Shown one piece after another: positions 1 through 9,756 of a DNA stretch of 64,000 nucleotides; position 1 is the stretch's first letter; each line of letters opens with the position of its first letter. Source of the DNA: Phylloscopus collybita. Taxonomy: Eukaryota > Chordata > Aves > Passeriformes > Phylloscopidae. Both the position numbers and the translations under genes were made by a program. The stretch spans positions 62,001 through 126,000 of the forward strand of contig JAJNNQ010000006.1 of NCBI GenBank assembly GCA_027886175.1. Reading direction: 5' to 3'. The notes under the pieces were generated by a model. It saw nothing but the letters and a program-made list of their open reading frames with translations. It had not been told where the DNA came from and ran no database searches.

Positions 1-255
1 CTTGCTTTGGTCATTTTTGCAGGGGTTTTTTTTCCCTTTCATTTCTTAGACATCTTCTCCTATCTCTTGTTTTGCATGGCTTCCCTTCTTTTAGGATTTA
101 AATTGGAGTCTTTTTTGCTAAGTCTTGGCCTTTTTCAGTGGCCCTCAGTTCATCTCCGTCTCTTTGGTGGGAATCACTCCATTTCCAAATTTTCTCGGTT
201 TTTTTCGCTTGCGCTGTTTTGGGTCATATCTCCTTTCCAGAGGGGTTGTTAGACT
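1..255 (+). repeat. Partial satellite monomer at left edge
   Basis: This is the last 255 bases of a monomer cut by the window edge. It begins inside the CGCTTGCTTTGG block and carries the GCAGGGG form of the variable junction, C at the C/A site and the GCTAAG haplotype. The array evidently continues to the left of the window. Confidence 0.95.
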
Positions 256-682
256 TTGTTCTCTGATTTCAAGATTTCGTTCCCTTTCCTGAAAGGAAGA
301 CTTTCCTTTCAGGAAAGGGAACGAAATCTTGCGATTTTAATGAGCATTAATTGGGCAAGCTTCCGTCCATTTCCCTGCACTTCTGGCCACCCCATTCACT
401 TTTATGGTTTTCGCTTGCTTTGGTCATTTTTCCATGTTTTTTTTTTCCCTTTCATTTCTTAGACATCTTCTCCTATCTCTTGTTTTGCATGGCTTCCCTT
501 CTTTTAGGATTTAAATTGGAGTCATTTTTGGTCAGTCTTGGCCTTTTTCAGTGGCCCTCAGTTCATCTCCGTCTCTTTGGTGGGAATCACTCCATTTCCA
601 AATTTTCTCGGTTTTTTTCGCTTGCGCTGTTTTGGGTCATATCTCCTTTCCAGAGGGGTTGTTAGACTTTGTTCTCTGATTT

Positions 683-744
683 CAAGATTTCGTTCCCTTT
701 CCTGAAAGGAAGACTTTCCTTTCAGGAAAGGGAACGAAATCTTG
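683..744. repeat. 62-bp near-perfect palindrome within each monomer
   Basis: The left arm (683-711, CAAGATTTCG to CTGAAAGGAA) and right arm (716-744, TTCCTTTCAG to CGAAATCTTG) are exact reverse complements over 29 bp, separated by the spacer GACT (712-715). Each arm also contains a smaller inverted repeat: CCTTTC-CT-GAAAGG on the left and CCTTTC-AG-GAAAGG on the right. Either strand could therefore fold as one long hairpin or as two small ones. The element recurs 155 times at monomer start +14 to +75. The spacer is GACT in 142 copies, AGTC in 12 and GATT in one. It could extrude as a cruciform or act as a protein-binding dyad; neither is shown here. It is not followed by a T-run, so it is not read as a terminator. 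Confidence 0.96.
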
Positions 745-749
745 CGATT

Positions 750-763
750 TTAATGAGCATTAA
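750..763. repeat. Second small dyad TTAATG-AG-CATTAA
   Basis: Six bases downstream of the long palindrome is a 14-bp inverted repeat with 6-bp arms and an AG spacer. It contains TAAT and ATTA cores facing each other, a pattern that homeodomain-type proteins can bind; binding here is only a guess. Eight AGTC-spacer monomers in the right-hand domain carry a T to A change just upstream (GATATTAATG), which lengthens the arms to 7 bp. Confidence 0.8.
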
Positions 764-769
764 TTGGGC

Positions 770-775
770 AAGCTT
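770..775. other. Monomer-defining HindIII site
   Basis: AAGCTT occurs once per monomer at this position in all copies I read except 6867-7278, where the CA at 6967-6968 is replaced by GG. MscI (797-802) and SwaI (922-929) sites are likewise one per monomer. These sites make the array testable by ladder digestion. Confidence 0.95.
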
Positions 776-842
776 CCGTCCATTTCCCTGCACTTCTGGC
801 CACCCCATTCACTTTTATGGTTTTCGCTTGCTTTGGTCATTT

Positions 843-859
843 TTCCATGTTTTTTTTTT
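843..859 (+). repeat. Variable junction and poly-T run
   Basis: This is the most variable point of the monomer. The segment after GGTCATTTT exists as CCATG plus T9-T12, CCAGGGG plus T7-T9, GCAGGGG plus T8, CCAGGG plus T9, TTACCATG with an A-interrupted T-run, or forms in which a G interrupts the T-run (TTTGTTTT). T-run length explains nearly all 412/414/415-bp monomers, such as T12 in the 415-bp copy at 21738. The AGGGG forms could pair AGGG with CCCT across the T-run. Replication slippage is the obvious source of length change. Confidence 0.9.
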
Positions 860-936
860 CCCTTTCATTTCTTAGACATCTTCTCCTATCTCTTGTTTTG
901 CATGGCTTCCCTTCTTTTAGGATTTAAATTGGAGTC

Positions 937-948
937 ATTTTTGGTCAG
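937..948 (+). other. Two-haplotype block (GCTAAG / GGTCAG)
   Basis: Monomers carry one of two linked forms here: T at 937 with GCTAAG, or A at 937 with GGTCAG (differences at 937, 944 and 946). Both forms are frequent and interspersed through the whole window. Rare mixed forms exist: T with GGTCAG in monomers 22979, 24218, 25457, 47344 and 54362, and A with GCTAAG in 56838. The block works as a marker for higher-order structure and for exchange between monomers. Confidence 0.9.
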
Positions 949-980
949 TCTTGGCCTTTTTCAGTGGCCCTCAGTTCATC

Positions 981-1187
981 TCCGTCTCTTTGGTGGGAAT
1001 CACTCCATTTCCAAATTTTCTCGGTTTTTTTCGCTTGCGCTGTTTTGGGTCATATCTCCTTTCCAGAGGGGTTGTTAGACTTTGTTCTCTGATTTCAAGA
1101 TTTCGTTCCCTTTCCTGAAAGGAAGACTTTCCTTTCAGGAAAGGGAACGAAATCTTGCGATTTTAATGAGCATTAATTGGGCAAGCT
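981..1187 (+). repeat. Half-monomer carrying the palindrome (207 bp)
   Basis: This is the partner of the 206-bp half. It has the same motif series, but its last 110 bases include the 62-bp palindrome (1096-1157 in this copy), which the other half lacks. The left arm retains some likeness to the other half (TTCCCTT followed by AGGA at a similar offset), while the right arm matches it poorly. This suggests, without proving it, that the right arm is the newer part. Confidence 0.65.
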
Positions 1188-4100
1188 TCCGTCCATTTCC
1201 CTGCACTTCTGGCCACCCCATTCACTTTTATGGTTTTCGCTTGCTTTGGTCATTTTTCCATGTTTTTTTTTTCCCTTTCATTTCTTAGACATCTTCTCCT
1301 ATCTCTTGTTTTGCATGGCTTCCCTTCTTTTAGGATTTAAATTGGAGTCTTTTTTGCTAAGTCTTGGCCTTTTTCAGTGGCCCTCAGTTCATCTTCGTCT
1401 CTTTGGTGGGAATCACTCCATTTCCAAATTTTCTCGGTTTTTTTCGCTTGCGCTGTTTTGGGTCATATCTCCTTTCCAGAGGGGTTGTTAGACTTTGTTC
1501 TCTGATTTCAAGATTTCGTTCCCTTTCCTGAAAGGAAGACTTTCCTTTCAGGAAAGGGAACGAAATCTTGCGATTTTAATGAGCATTAATTGGGCAAGCT
1601 TCCGTCCATTTCCCTGCACTTCTGGCCACCCCATTCACTTTTATGGTTTTCGCTTGCTTTGGTCATTTTACCATGTTTTTTTTTTCCCTTTCATTTCTTA
1701 GACATCTTCTCCTATCTCTTGTTTTGCATGGCTTCCCTTCTTTTAGGATTTAAATTGGAGTCTTTTTTGCTAAGTCTTGGCCTTTTTCAGTGGCCCTCAG
1801 TTCATCTCCGTCTCTTTGGTGGGAATCACTCCATTTCCAAATTTTCTCGGTTTCTTTCGCTTGCGCTGTTTTGGGTCATATCTCCTTTCCAGAGGGGTTG
1901 TTAGACTTTGTTCTCTGATTTCAAGATTTCGTTCCCTTTCCTGAAAGGAAGACTTTCCTTTCAGGAAAGGGAACGAAATCTTGCGATTTTAATGAGCATT
2001 AATTGGGCAAGCTTCCGTCCATTTCCCTGCACTTCTGGCCACCCCATTCACTTTTATGGTTTTCGCTTGCTTTGGTCATTTTTCCAGGGGTTTTTTTTCC
2101 CTTTCATTTCTTAGACATCTTCTCCTATCTCTTGTTTTGCATGGCTTCCCTTCTTTTAGGATTTAAATTGGAGTCTTTTTTGCTAAGTCTTGGCCTTTTT
2201 CAGTGGCCCTCAGTTCATCTCCGTCTCTTTGGTGGGAATCACTCCATTTCCAAATTTTCTCGGTTTTTTTCGCTTGCGCTGTTTTGGCTCATATCTCCTT
2301 TCCAGAGGGGTTGTTAGACTTTGTTCTCTGATTTCAAGATTTCGTTCCCTTTCCTGAAAGGAAGACTTTCCTTTCAGGAAAGGGAACGAAATCTTGCGAT
2401 TTTAATGAGCATTAATTGGGCAAGCTTCCGTCCATTTCCCTGCACTTCTGGCCACCCCATTCACTTTTATGGTTTTCGCTTGCTTTGGTCATTTTTGCAG
2501 GGGTTTTTTTTCCCTTTCATTTCTTAGACATCTTCTCCTATCTCTTGTTTTGCATGGCTTCCCTTCTTTTAGGATTTAAATTGGAGTCTTTTTTGCTAAG
2601 TCTTGGCCTTTTTCAGTGGCCCTCAGTTCATCTCCGTCTCTTTGGTGGGAATCACTCCATTTCCAAATTTTCTCGGTTTTTTTCGCTTGCGCTGTTTTGG
2701 GTCATATCTCCTTTCCAGAGGGGTTGTTAGACTTTGTTCTCTGATTTCAAGATTTCGTTCCCTTTCCTGAAAGGAAGACTTTCCTTTCAGGAAAGGGAAC
2801 GAAATCTTGCGATTTTAATGAGCATTAATTGGGCAAGCTTCCGTCCATTTCCCTGCACTTCTGGCCACCCCATTCACTTTTATGGTTTTCGCTTGCTTTG
2901 GTCATTTTTCCAGGGGTTTGTTTTTCCCTTTCATTTCTTAGACATCTTCTCCTATCTCTTGTTTTGCATGGCTTCCCTTATTTTAGGATTTAAATTGGAG
3001 TCTCTTTTGCTAAGTCTTGGCCTTTTTCAGTGGCCCTCAGTTCATCTCCGTCTCTTTGGTGGGAATCACTCCATTTCCAAATTTTCTCGGTTTTTTTCGC
3101 TTGCGCTGTTTTGGGTCATATCTCCTTTCCAGAGGGGTTGTTAGACTTTGTTCTCTGATTTCAAGATTTCGTTCCCTTTCCTGAAAGGAAGACTTTCCTT
3201 TCAGGAAAGGGAACGAAATCTTGCGATTTTAATGAGCATTAATTGGGCAAGCTTCCGTCCATTTCCCTGCACTTCTGGCCACCCCATTCACTTTTATGGT
3301 TTTCGCTTGCTTTGGTCATTTTTCCAGGGGTTTGTTTTTCCCTTTCATTTCTTAGACATCTTCTCCTATCTCTTGTTTTGCATGGCTTCCCTTCTTTTAG
3401 GATTTAAATTGGAGTCTTTTTTGCTAAGTCTTGGCCTTTTTCAGTGGCCCTCAGTTCATCTCCGTCTCTTTGGTGGGAATCACTCCATTTCCAAATTTTC
3501 TCGGTTTTTTTCGCTTGCGCTGTTTTGGGTCATATCTCCTTTCCAGAGGGGTTGTTAGACTTTGTTCTCTGATTTCAAGATTTCGTTCCCTTTCCTGAAA
3601 GGAAGACTTTCCTTTCAGGAAAGGGAACGAAATCTTGCGATTTTAATGAGCATTAATTGGGCAAGCTTCCGTCCATTTCCCTGCACTTCTGGCCACCCCA
3701 TTCACTTTTATGGTTTTCGCTTGCTTTGGTCATTTTTCCAGGGGTTTTTTTTCCCTTTCATTTCTTAGACATCTTCTCCTATCTCTTGTTTTGCATGGCT
3801 TCCCTTCTTTTAGGATTTAAATTGGAGTCTTTTTTGCTAAGTCTTGGCCTTTTTCAGTGGCCCTCAGTTCATCTCCGTCTCTTTGGTGGGAATCACTCCA
3901 TTTCCAAATTTTCTCGGTTTTTTTCGCTTGCGCTGTTTTGGATCATATCTCCTTTCCAGAGGGGTTGTTAGACTTTGTTCTCTGATTTCAAGATTTCGTT
4001 CCCTTTCCTGAAAGGAAGACTTTCCTTTCAGGAAAGGGAACGAAATCTTGCGATTTTAATGAGCATTAATTGGGCAAGCTTCCGTCCATTTCCCTGCACT

Positions 4101-5214
4101 TCTGGCCACCCCATTCACTTTTATTGTTTTCGCTTGCTTTGGTCATTTTTCCAGGGGTTTGTTTTTCCCTTTCATTTCTTAGACATCTTCTCCTATCTCT
4201 TGTTTTGCATGGCTTCCCTTATTTTAGGATTTAAATTGGAGTCATTTTTGGTCAGTCTTGGCCTTTTTCAGTGGCCCTCAGTTCATCTCCGTCTCTTTGG
4301 TGGGAATCACTCCATTTCCAAATTTTCTCGGTTTTTTTCGCTTGCGCTGTTTTGGGTCATATCTCCTTTCCAGAGGGGTTGTTAGACTTTGTTCTCTGAT
4401 TTCAAGATTTCGTTCCCTTTCCTGAAAGGAAGACTTTCCTTTCAGGAAAGGGAACGAAATCTTGCGATTTTAATGAGCATTAATTGGGCAAGCTTCCGTC
4501 CATTTCCCTGCACTTCTGGCCACCCCATTCACTTTTATGGTTTTCGCTTGCTTTGGTCATTTTTCCATGTTTTTTTTTTTCCCTTTCATTTCTTAGACAT
4601 CTTCTCCTATCTCTTGTTTTGCATGGCTTCCCTTATTTTAGGATTTAAATTGGAGTCTTTTTTGCTAAGTCTTGGCCTTTTTCAGTGGCCCTCAGTTCAT
4701 CTCCGTCTCTTTGGTGGGAATCACTCCATTTCCAAATTTTCTCGGTTTTTTTCGCTTGCGCTGTTTTGGGTCATATCTCCTTTCCAGAGGGGTTGTTAGA
4801 CTTTGTTCTCTGATTTCAAGATTTCGTTCCCTTTCCTGAAAGGAAGACTTTCCTTTCAGGAAAGGGAACGAAATCTTGCGATTTTAATGAGCATTAATTG
4901 GGCAAGCTTCCGTCCATTTCCCTGCACTTCTGGCCACCCCATTCACTTTTATGGTTTTCGCTTGCTTTGGTCATTTTTCCATGTTTTTTTTTCCCTTTCA
5001 TTTCTTAGACATCTTCTCCTATCTCTTGTTTTGCATGGCTTCCCTTATTTTAGGATTTAAATTGGAGTCTTTTTTGCTAAGTCTTGGCCTTTTTCAGTGG
5101 CCCTCAGTTCATCTCCGTCTCTTTGGTGGGAATCACTCCATTTCCAAATTTTCTCGGTTTTTTTCGCTTGCGCTGTTTTGGGTCATATCTCCTTTCCAGA
5201 GGGGTTGTTAGACT

Positions 5215-8200
5215 TTGTTCTCTGATTTCAAGATTTCGTTCCCTTTCCTGAAAGGAAGACTTTCCTTTCAGGAAAGGGAACGAAATCTTGCGATTTTAAT
5301 GAGCATTAATTGGGCAAGCTTCCGTCCATTTCCCTGCACTTCTGGCCACCCCATTCACTTTTATGGTTTTCGCTTGCTTTGGTCATTTTTCCAGGGGTTT
5401 GTTTTCCCTTTCATTTCTTAGACATCTTCTCCTATCTCTTGTTTTGCATGGCTTCCCTTATTTTAGGATTTAAATTGGAGTCTTTTTTGCTAAGTCTTGG
5501 CCTTTTTCAGTGGCCCTCAGTTCATCTCCGTCTCTTTGGTGGGAATCACTCCATTTCCAAATTTTCTCGGTTTTTTTCGCTTGCGCTGTTTTGGGTCATA
5601 TCTCCTTTCCAGAGGGGTTGTTAGACTTTGTTCTCTGATTTCAAGATTTCGTTCCCTTTCCTGAAAGGAAGACTTTCCTTTCAGGAAAGGGAACGAAATC
5701 TTGCGATTTTAATGAGCATTAATTGGGCAAGCTTCCGTCCATTTCCCTGCACTTCTGGCCACCCCATTCACTTTTATGGTTTTCGCTTGCTTTGGTCATT
5801 TTTGCAGGGGTTTTTTTTCCCTTTCATTTCTTAGACATCTTCTCCTATCTCTTGTTTTGCATGGCTTCCCTTCTTTTAGGATTTAAATTGGAGTCATTTT
5901 TGGTCAGTCTTGGCCTTTTTCAGTGGCCCTCAATTCATCTCCGTCTCTTTGGTGGGAATCACTCCATTTCCAAATTTTCTCGGTTTTTTTCGCTTGCGCT
6001 GTTTTGGGTCATATCTCCTTTCCAGAGGGGTTGTTAGACTTTGTTCTCTGATTTCAAGATTTCGTTCCCTTTCCTGAAAGGAAGACTTTCCTTTCAGGAA
6101 AGGGAACGAAATCTTGCGATTTTAATGAGCATTAATTGGGCAAGCTTCCGTCCATTTCCCTGCACTTCTGGCCACCCCATTCACTTTTATGGTTTTCGCT
6201 TGCTTTGGTCATTTTTCCATGTTTTTTTTTTCCCTTTCATTTCTTAGACATCTTCTCCTATCTCTTGTTTTGCATGGCTTCCCTTCTTTTAGGATTTAAA
6301 TTGGAGTCTTTTTTGCTAAGTCTTGGCCTTTTTCAGTGGCCCTCAGTTCATCTCCGTCTCTTTGGTGGGAATCACTCCATTTCCAAATTTTCTCGGTTTT
6401 TTTCGCTTGCGCTGTTTTGGCTCATATCTCCTTTCCAGAGGGGTTGTTAGACTTTGTTCTCTGATTTCAAGATTTCGTTCCCTTTCCTGAAAGGAAGACT
6501 TTCCTTTCAGGAAAGGGAACGAAATCTTGCGATTTTAATGAGCATTAATTGGGCAAGCTTCCGTCCATTTCCCTGCACTTCTGGCCACCCCATTCACTTT
6601 TATGGTTTTCGCTTGCTTTGGTCATTTTTCCAGGGGTTTGTTTTCCCTTTCATTTCTTAGACATCTTCTCCTATCTCTTGTTTTGCATGGCTTCCCTTCT
6701 TTTAGGATTTAAATTGGAGTCATTTTTGGTCAGTCTTGGCCTTTTTCAGTGGCCCTCAGTTCATCTCCGTCTCTTTGGTGGGAATCACTCCATTTCCAAA
6801 TTTTCTCGGTTTTTTTCGCTTGCGCTGTTTTGGGTCATATCTCCTTTCCAGAGGGGTTGTTAGACTTTGTTCTCTGATTTCAAGATTTCGTTCCCTTTCC
6901 TGAAAGGAAGACTTTCCTTTCAGGAAAGGGAACGAAATCTTGCGATTTTAATGAGCATTAATTGGGGGAGCTTCCGTCCATTTCCCTGCACTTCTGGCCA
7001 CCCCATTCACTTTTATGGTTTTCGCTTGCTTTGGTCATTTTTCCAGGGGTTTTTTTCCCTTTCATTTCTTAGACATCTTCTCCTATCTCTTGTTTTGCAT
7101 GGCTTCCCTTATTTTAGGATTTAAATTGGAGTCTTTTTTGCTAAGTCTTGGCCTTTTTCAGTGGCCCTCAGTTCATCTCCGTCTCTTTGGTGGGAATCAC
7201 TCCATTTCCAAATTTTCTCGGTTTTTTTCGCTTGCGCTGTTTTGGGTCATATCTCCTTTCCAGAGGGGTTGTTAGACTTTGTTCTCTGATTTCAAGATTT
7301 CGTTCCCTTTCCTGAAAGGAAGACTTTCCTTTCAGGAAAGGGAACGAAATCTTGCGATTTTAATGAGCATTAATTGGGCAAGCTTCCGTCCATTTCCCTG
7401 CACTTCTGGCCACCCCATTCACTTTTATGGTTTTCGCTTGCTTTGGTCATTTTTGCAGGGGTTTTTTTTCCCTTTCATTTCTTAGACATCTTCTCCTATC
7501 TCTTGTTTTGCATGGCTTCCCTTCTTTTAGGATTTAAATTGGAGTCTTTTTTGCTAAGTCTTGGCCTTTTTCAGTGGCCCTCAGTTCATCTCCGTCTCTT
7601 TGGTGGGAATCACTCCATTTCCAAATTTTCTCGGTTTTTTTCGCTTGCGCTGTTTTGGGTCATATCTCCTTTCCAGAGGGGTTGTTAGACTTTGTTCTCT
7701 GATTTCAAGATTTCGTTCCCTTTCCTGAAAGGAAGACTTTCCTTTCAGGAAAGGGAACGAAATCTTGCGATTTTAATGAGCATTAATTGGGCAAGCTTCC
7801 GTCCATTTCCCTGCACTTCTGGCCACCCCATTCACTTTTATGGTTTTCGCTTGCTTTGGTCATTTTTCCAGGGGTTTGTTTTCCCTTTCATTTCTTAGAC
7901 ATCTTCTCCTATCTCTTGTTTTGCATGGCTTCCCTTATTTTAGGATTTAAATTGGAGTCTTTTTTGCTAAGTCTTGGCCTTTTTCAGTGGCCCTCAGTTC
8001 ATCTCCGTCTCTTTGGTGGGAATCACTCCATTTCCAAATTTTCTCGGTTTTTTTCGCTTGCGCTGTTTTGGGTCATATCTCCTTTCCAGAGGGGTTGTTA
8101 GACTTTGTTCTCTGATTTCAAGATTTCGTTCCCTTTCCTGAAAGGAAGACTTTCCTTTCAGGAAAGGGAACGAAATCTTGCGATTTTAATGAGCATTAAT

Positions 8201-9756
8201 TGGGCAAGCTTCCGTCCATTTCCCTGCACTTCTGGCCACCCCATTCACTTTTATGGTTTTCGCTTGCTTTGGTCATTTTTGCAGGGGTTTTTTTTCCCTT
8301 TCATTTCTTAGACATCTTCTCCTATCTCTTGTTTTGCATGGCTTCCCTTCTTTTAGGATTTAAATTGGAGTCATTTTTGGTCAGTCTTGGCCTTTTTCAG
8401 TGGCCCTCAATTCATCTCCGTCTCTTTGGTGGGAATCACTCCATTTCCAAATTTTCTCGGTTTTTTTCGCTTGCGCTGTTTTGGGTCATATCTCCTTTCC
8501 AGAGGGGTTGTTAGACTTTGTTCTCTGATTTCAAGATTTCGTTCCCTTTCCTGAAAGGAAGACTTTCCTTTCAGGAAAGGGAACGAAATCTTGCGATTTT
8601 AATGAGCATTAATTGGGCAAGCTTCCGTCCATTTCCCTGCACTTCTGGCCACCCCATTCACTTTTATGGTTTTCGCTTGCTTTGGTCATTTTTCCATGTT
8701 TTTTTTTTCCCTTTCATTTCTTAGACATCTTCTCCTATCTCTTGTTTTGCATGGCTTCCCTTCTTTTAGGATTTAAATTGGAGTCTTTTTTGCTAAGTCT
8801 TGGCCTTTTTCAGTGGCCCTCAGTTCATCTCCGTCTCTTTGGTGGGAATCACTCCATTTCCAAATTTTCTCGGTTTTTTTCGCTTGCGCTGTTTTGGCTC
8901 ATATCTCCTTTCCAGAGGGGTTGTTAGACTTTGTTCTCTGATTTCAAGATTTCGTTCCCTTTCCTGAAAGGAAGACTTTCCTTTCAGGAAAGGGAACGAA
9001 ATCTTGCGATTTTAATGAGCATTAATTGGGCAAGCTTCCGTCCATTTCCCTGCACTTCTGGCCACCCCATTCACTTTTATGGTTTTCGCTTGCTTTGGTC
9101 ATTTTTCCAGGGGTTTGTTTTCCCTTTCATTTCTTAGACATCTTCTCCTATCTCTTGTTTTGCATGGCTTCCCTTCTTTTAGGATTTAAATTGGAGTCAT
9201 TTTTGGTCAGTCTTGGCCTTTTTCAGTGGCCCTCAGTTCATCTCCGTCTCTTTGGTGGGAATCACTCCATTTCCAAATTTTCTCGGTTTTTTTCGCTTGC
9301 GCTGTTTTGGGTCATATCTCCTTTCCATAGGGGTTGTTAGACTTTGTTCTCTGATTTCAAGATTTCGTTCCCTTTCCTGAAAGGAAGACTTTCCTTTCAG
9401 GAAAGGGAACGAAATCTTGCGATTTTAATGAGCATTAATTGGGCAAGCTTCCGTCCATTTCCCTGCACTTCTGGCCACCCCATTCACTTTTATGGTTTTC
9501 GCTTGCTTTGGTCATTTTTCCATGTTTTGTTTTTCCCTTTCATTTCTTAGACATCTTCTCCTATCTCTTGTTTTGCATGGCTTCCCTTCTTTTAGGATTT
9601 AAATTGGAGTCATTTTTGGTCAGTCTTGGCCTTTTTCAGTGGCCTTCAGTTCATCTCCGTCTCTTTGGTGGGAATCACTCCATTTCCAAATTTTCTCGGT
9701 TTTTTTCGCTTGCGCTGTTTTGGGTCATATCTCCTTTCCAGAGGGGTTGTTAGACT
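5215..9756 (+). repeat. Higher-order segment: 4 monomers duplicated at a 6-monomer offset
   Basis: Monomer starts are 5215, 5628, 6041, 6454, 6867, 7279, 7692, 8105, 8518, 8931 and 9344. Monomers 5215-6866 match 7692-9343, 2477 bp later. Shared markers include CCTCAATTC (instead of CCTCAGTTC) in 5628 and 8105, and GGCTCAT in 6041 and 8518. The only difference I noted is CCATAGGGG in 8931. The two monomers between the copies (6867, 7279) differ from monomer 9344. Monomer 6867 has lost its HindIII site. Confidence 0.85.

Larger units (their letters stand above)
775..980 (+). repeat. Half-monomer without the palindrome (206 bp)
   Basis: The stretch from one TCCGTC motif (775) to the next (981) is 206 bp, and from there to the following monomer's TCCGTC (1188) is 207 bp. 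The two halves share motifs in the same order: TCCGTC (775/981), CACCCCATT versus CACTCCATT (801/1001), TCGCTTGC (824/1031), TTTGGTCAT versus TTTGGGTCAT (832/1044) and TTAGAC (872/1075). In AGGGG-type copies CCAGGGGTT also pairs with CCAGAGGGGTT. The offsets stay between 200 and 218, so the 413-bp monomer looks like an ancient dimer. Confidence 0.75.
669..1081 (+). repeat. Reference satellite monomer (413 bp)
   Basis: This copy is used as the coordinate reference. Its composition by direct count is T 177, C 96, G 74, A 66 (41% G+C, 66% pyrimidine on this strand). In order it holds a 62-bp palindrome (683-744), a TTAATG-AG-CATTAA dyad (750-763), HindIII (770-775), MscI TGGCCA (797-802), the CCATG junction with T10 (845-859), the C/A site (914), SwaI ATTTAAAT (922-929), a haplotype block (937, 944, 946) and T7 (1025-1031). 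It contains nine CpG dinucleotides, about half the number expected from its C and G content. Frames of 68 and 104 codons cross it, but 413 is not a multiple of three and a stop recurs in every monomer, so they are not read as genes. Confidence 0.95.
256..5214 (+). repeat. Satellite monomers 1-12, weakly ordered
   Basis: Monomer starts are 256, 669, 1082, 1495, 1908, 2321, 2734, 3148, 3562, 3975, 4389 and 4803. The first two look identical. Junction types are CCATG+T in 256-1494 and 4389-5214, TACCATG at 1495, CCAGGGG or its TGT-interrupted form at 1908 and 2734-4388, and GCAGGGG at 2321. Private changes include C to T at 1395, T to C at 1854, T to C at 3004 and G to T at 4125. No clear higher-order period is visible inside this stretch, and it contains no gene. 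Confidence 0.9.

Noticed and set aside
256..462. 68-codon open frame starting TTG in nearly every monomer, with overlapping 104-codon frame
   Set aside because: It recurs only because the monomer recurs. Its start is TTG, its length shifts with the T-run, the product is low-complexity and rich in F, S and L, and no start context or codon pattern supports translation.
683..744. Palindrome as a transcription terminator
   Set aside because: No T-run follows the hairpin; the next bases are CGATTTTAATG. There is also no gene upstream, and the array is eukaryotic in character.
683..744. CENP-B box in the palindrome (TTCG and CGAA present)
   Set aside because: The spacing of A and CGGG required by the NTTCGNNNNANNCGGGN consensus is not met on either strand.
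914..926. Telomere-like TTTTAGGATTTA
   Set aside because: It occurs once per 413 bp, is not tandem, and differs from both TTAGGG and TTTAGGG.
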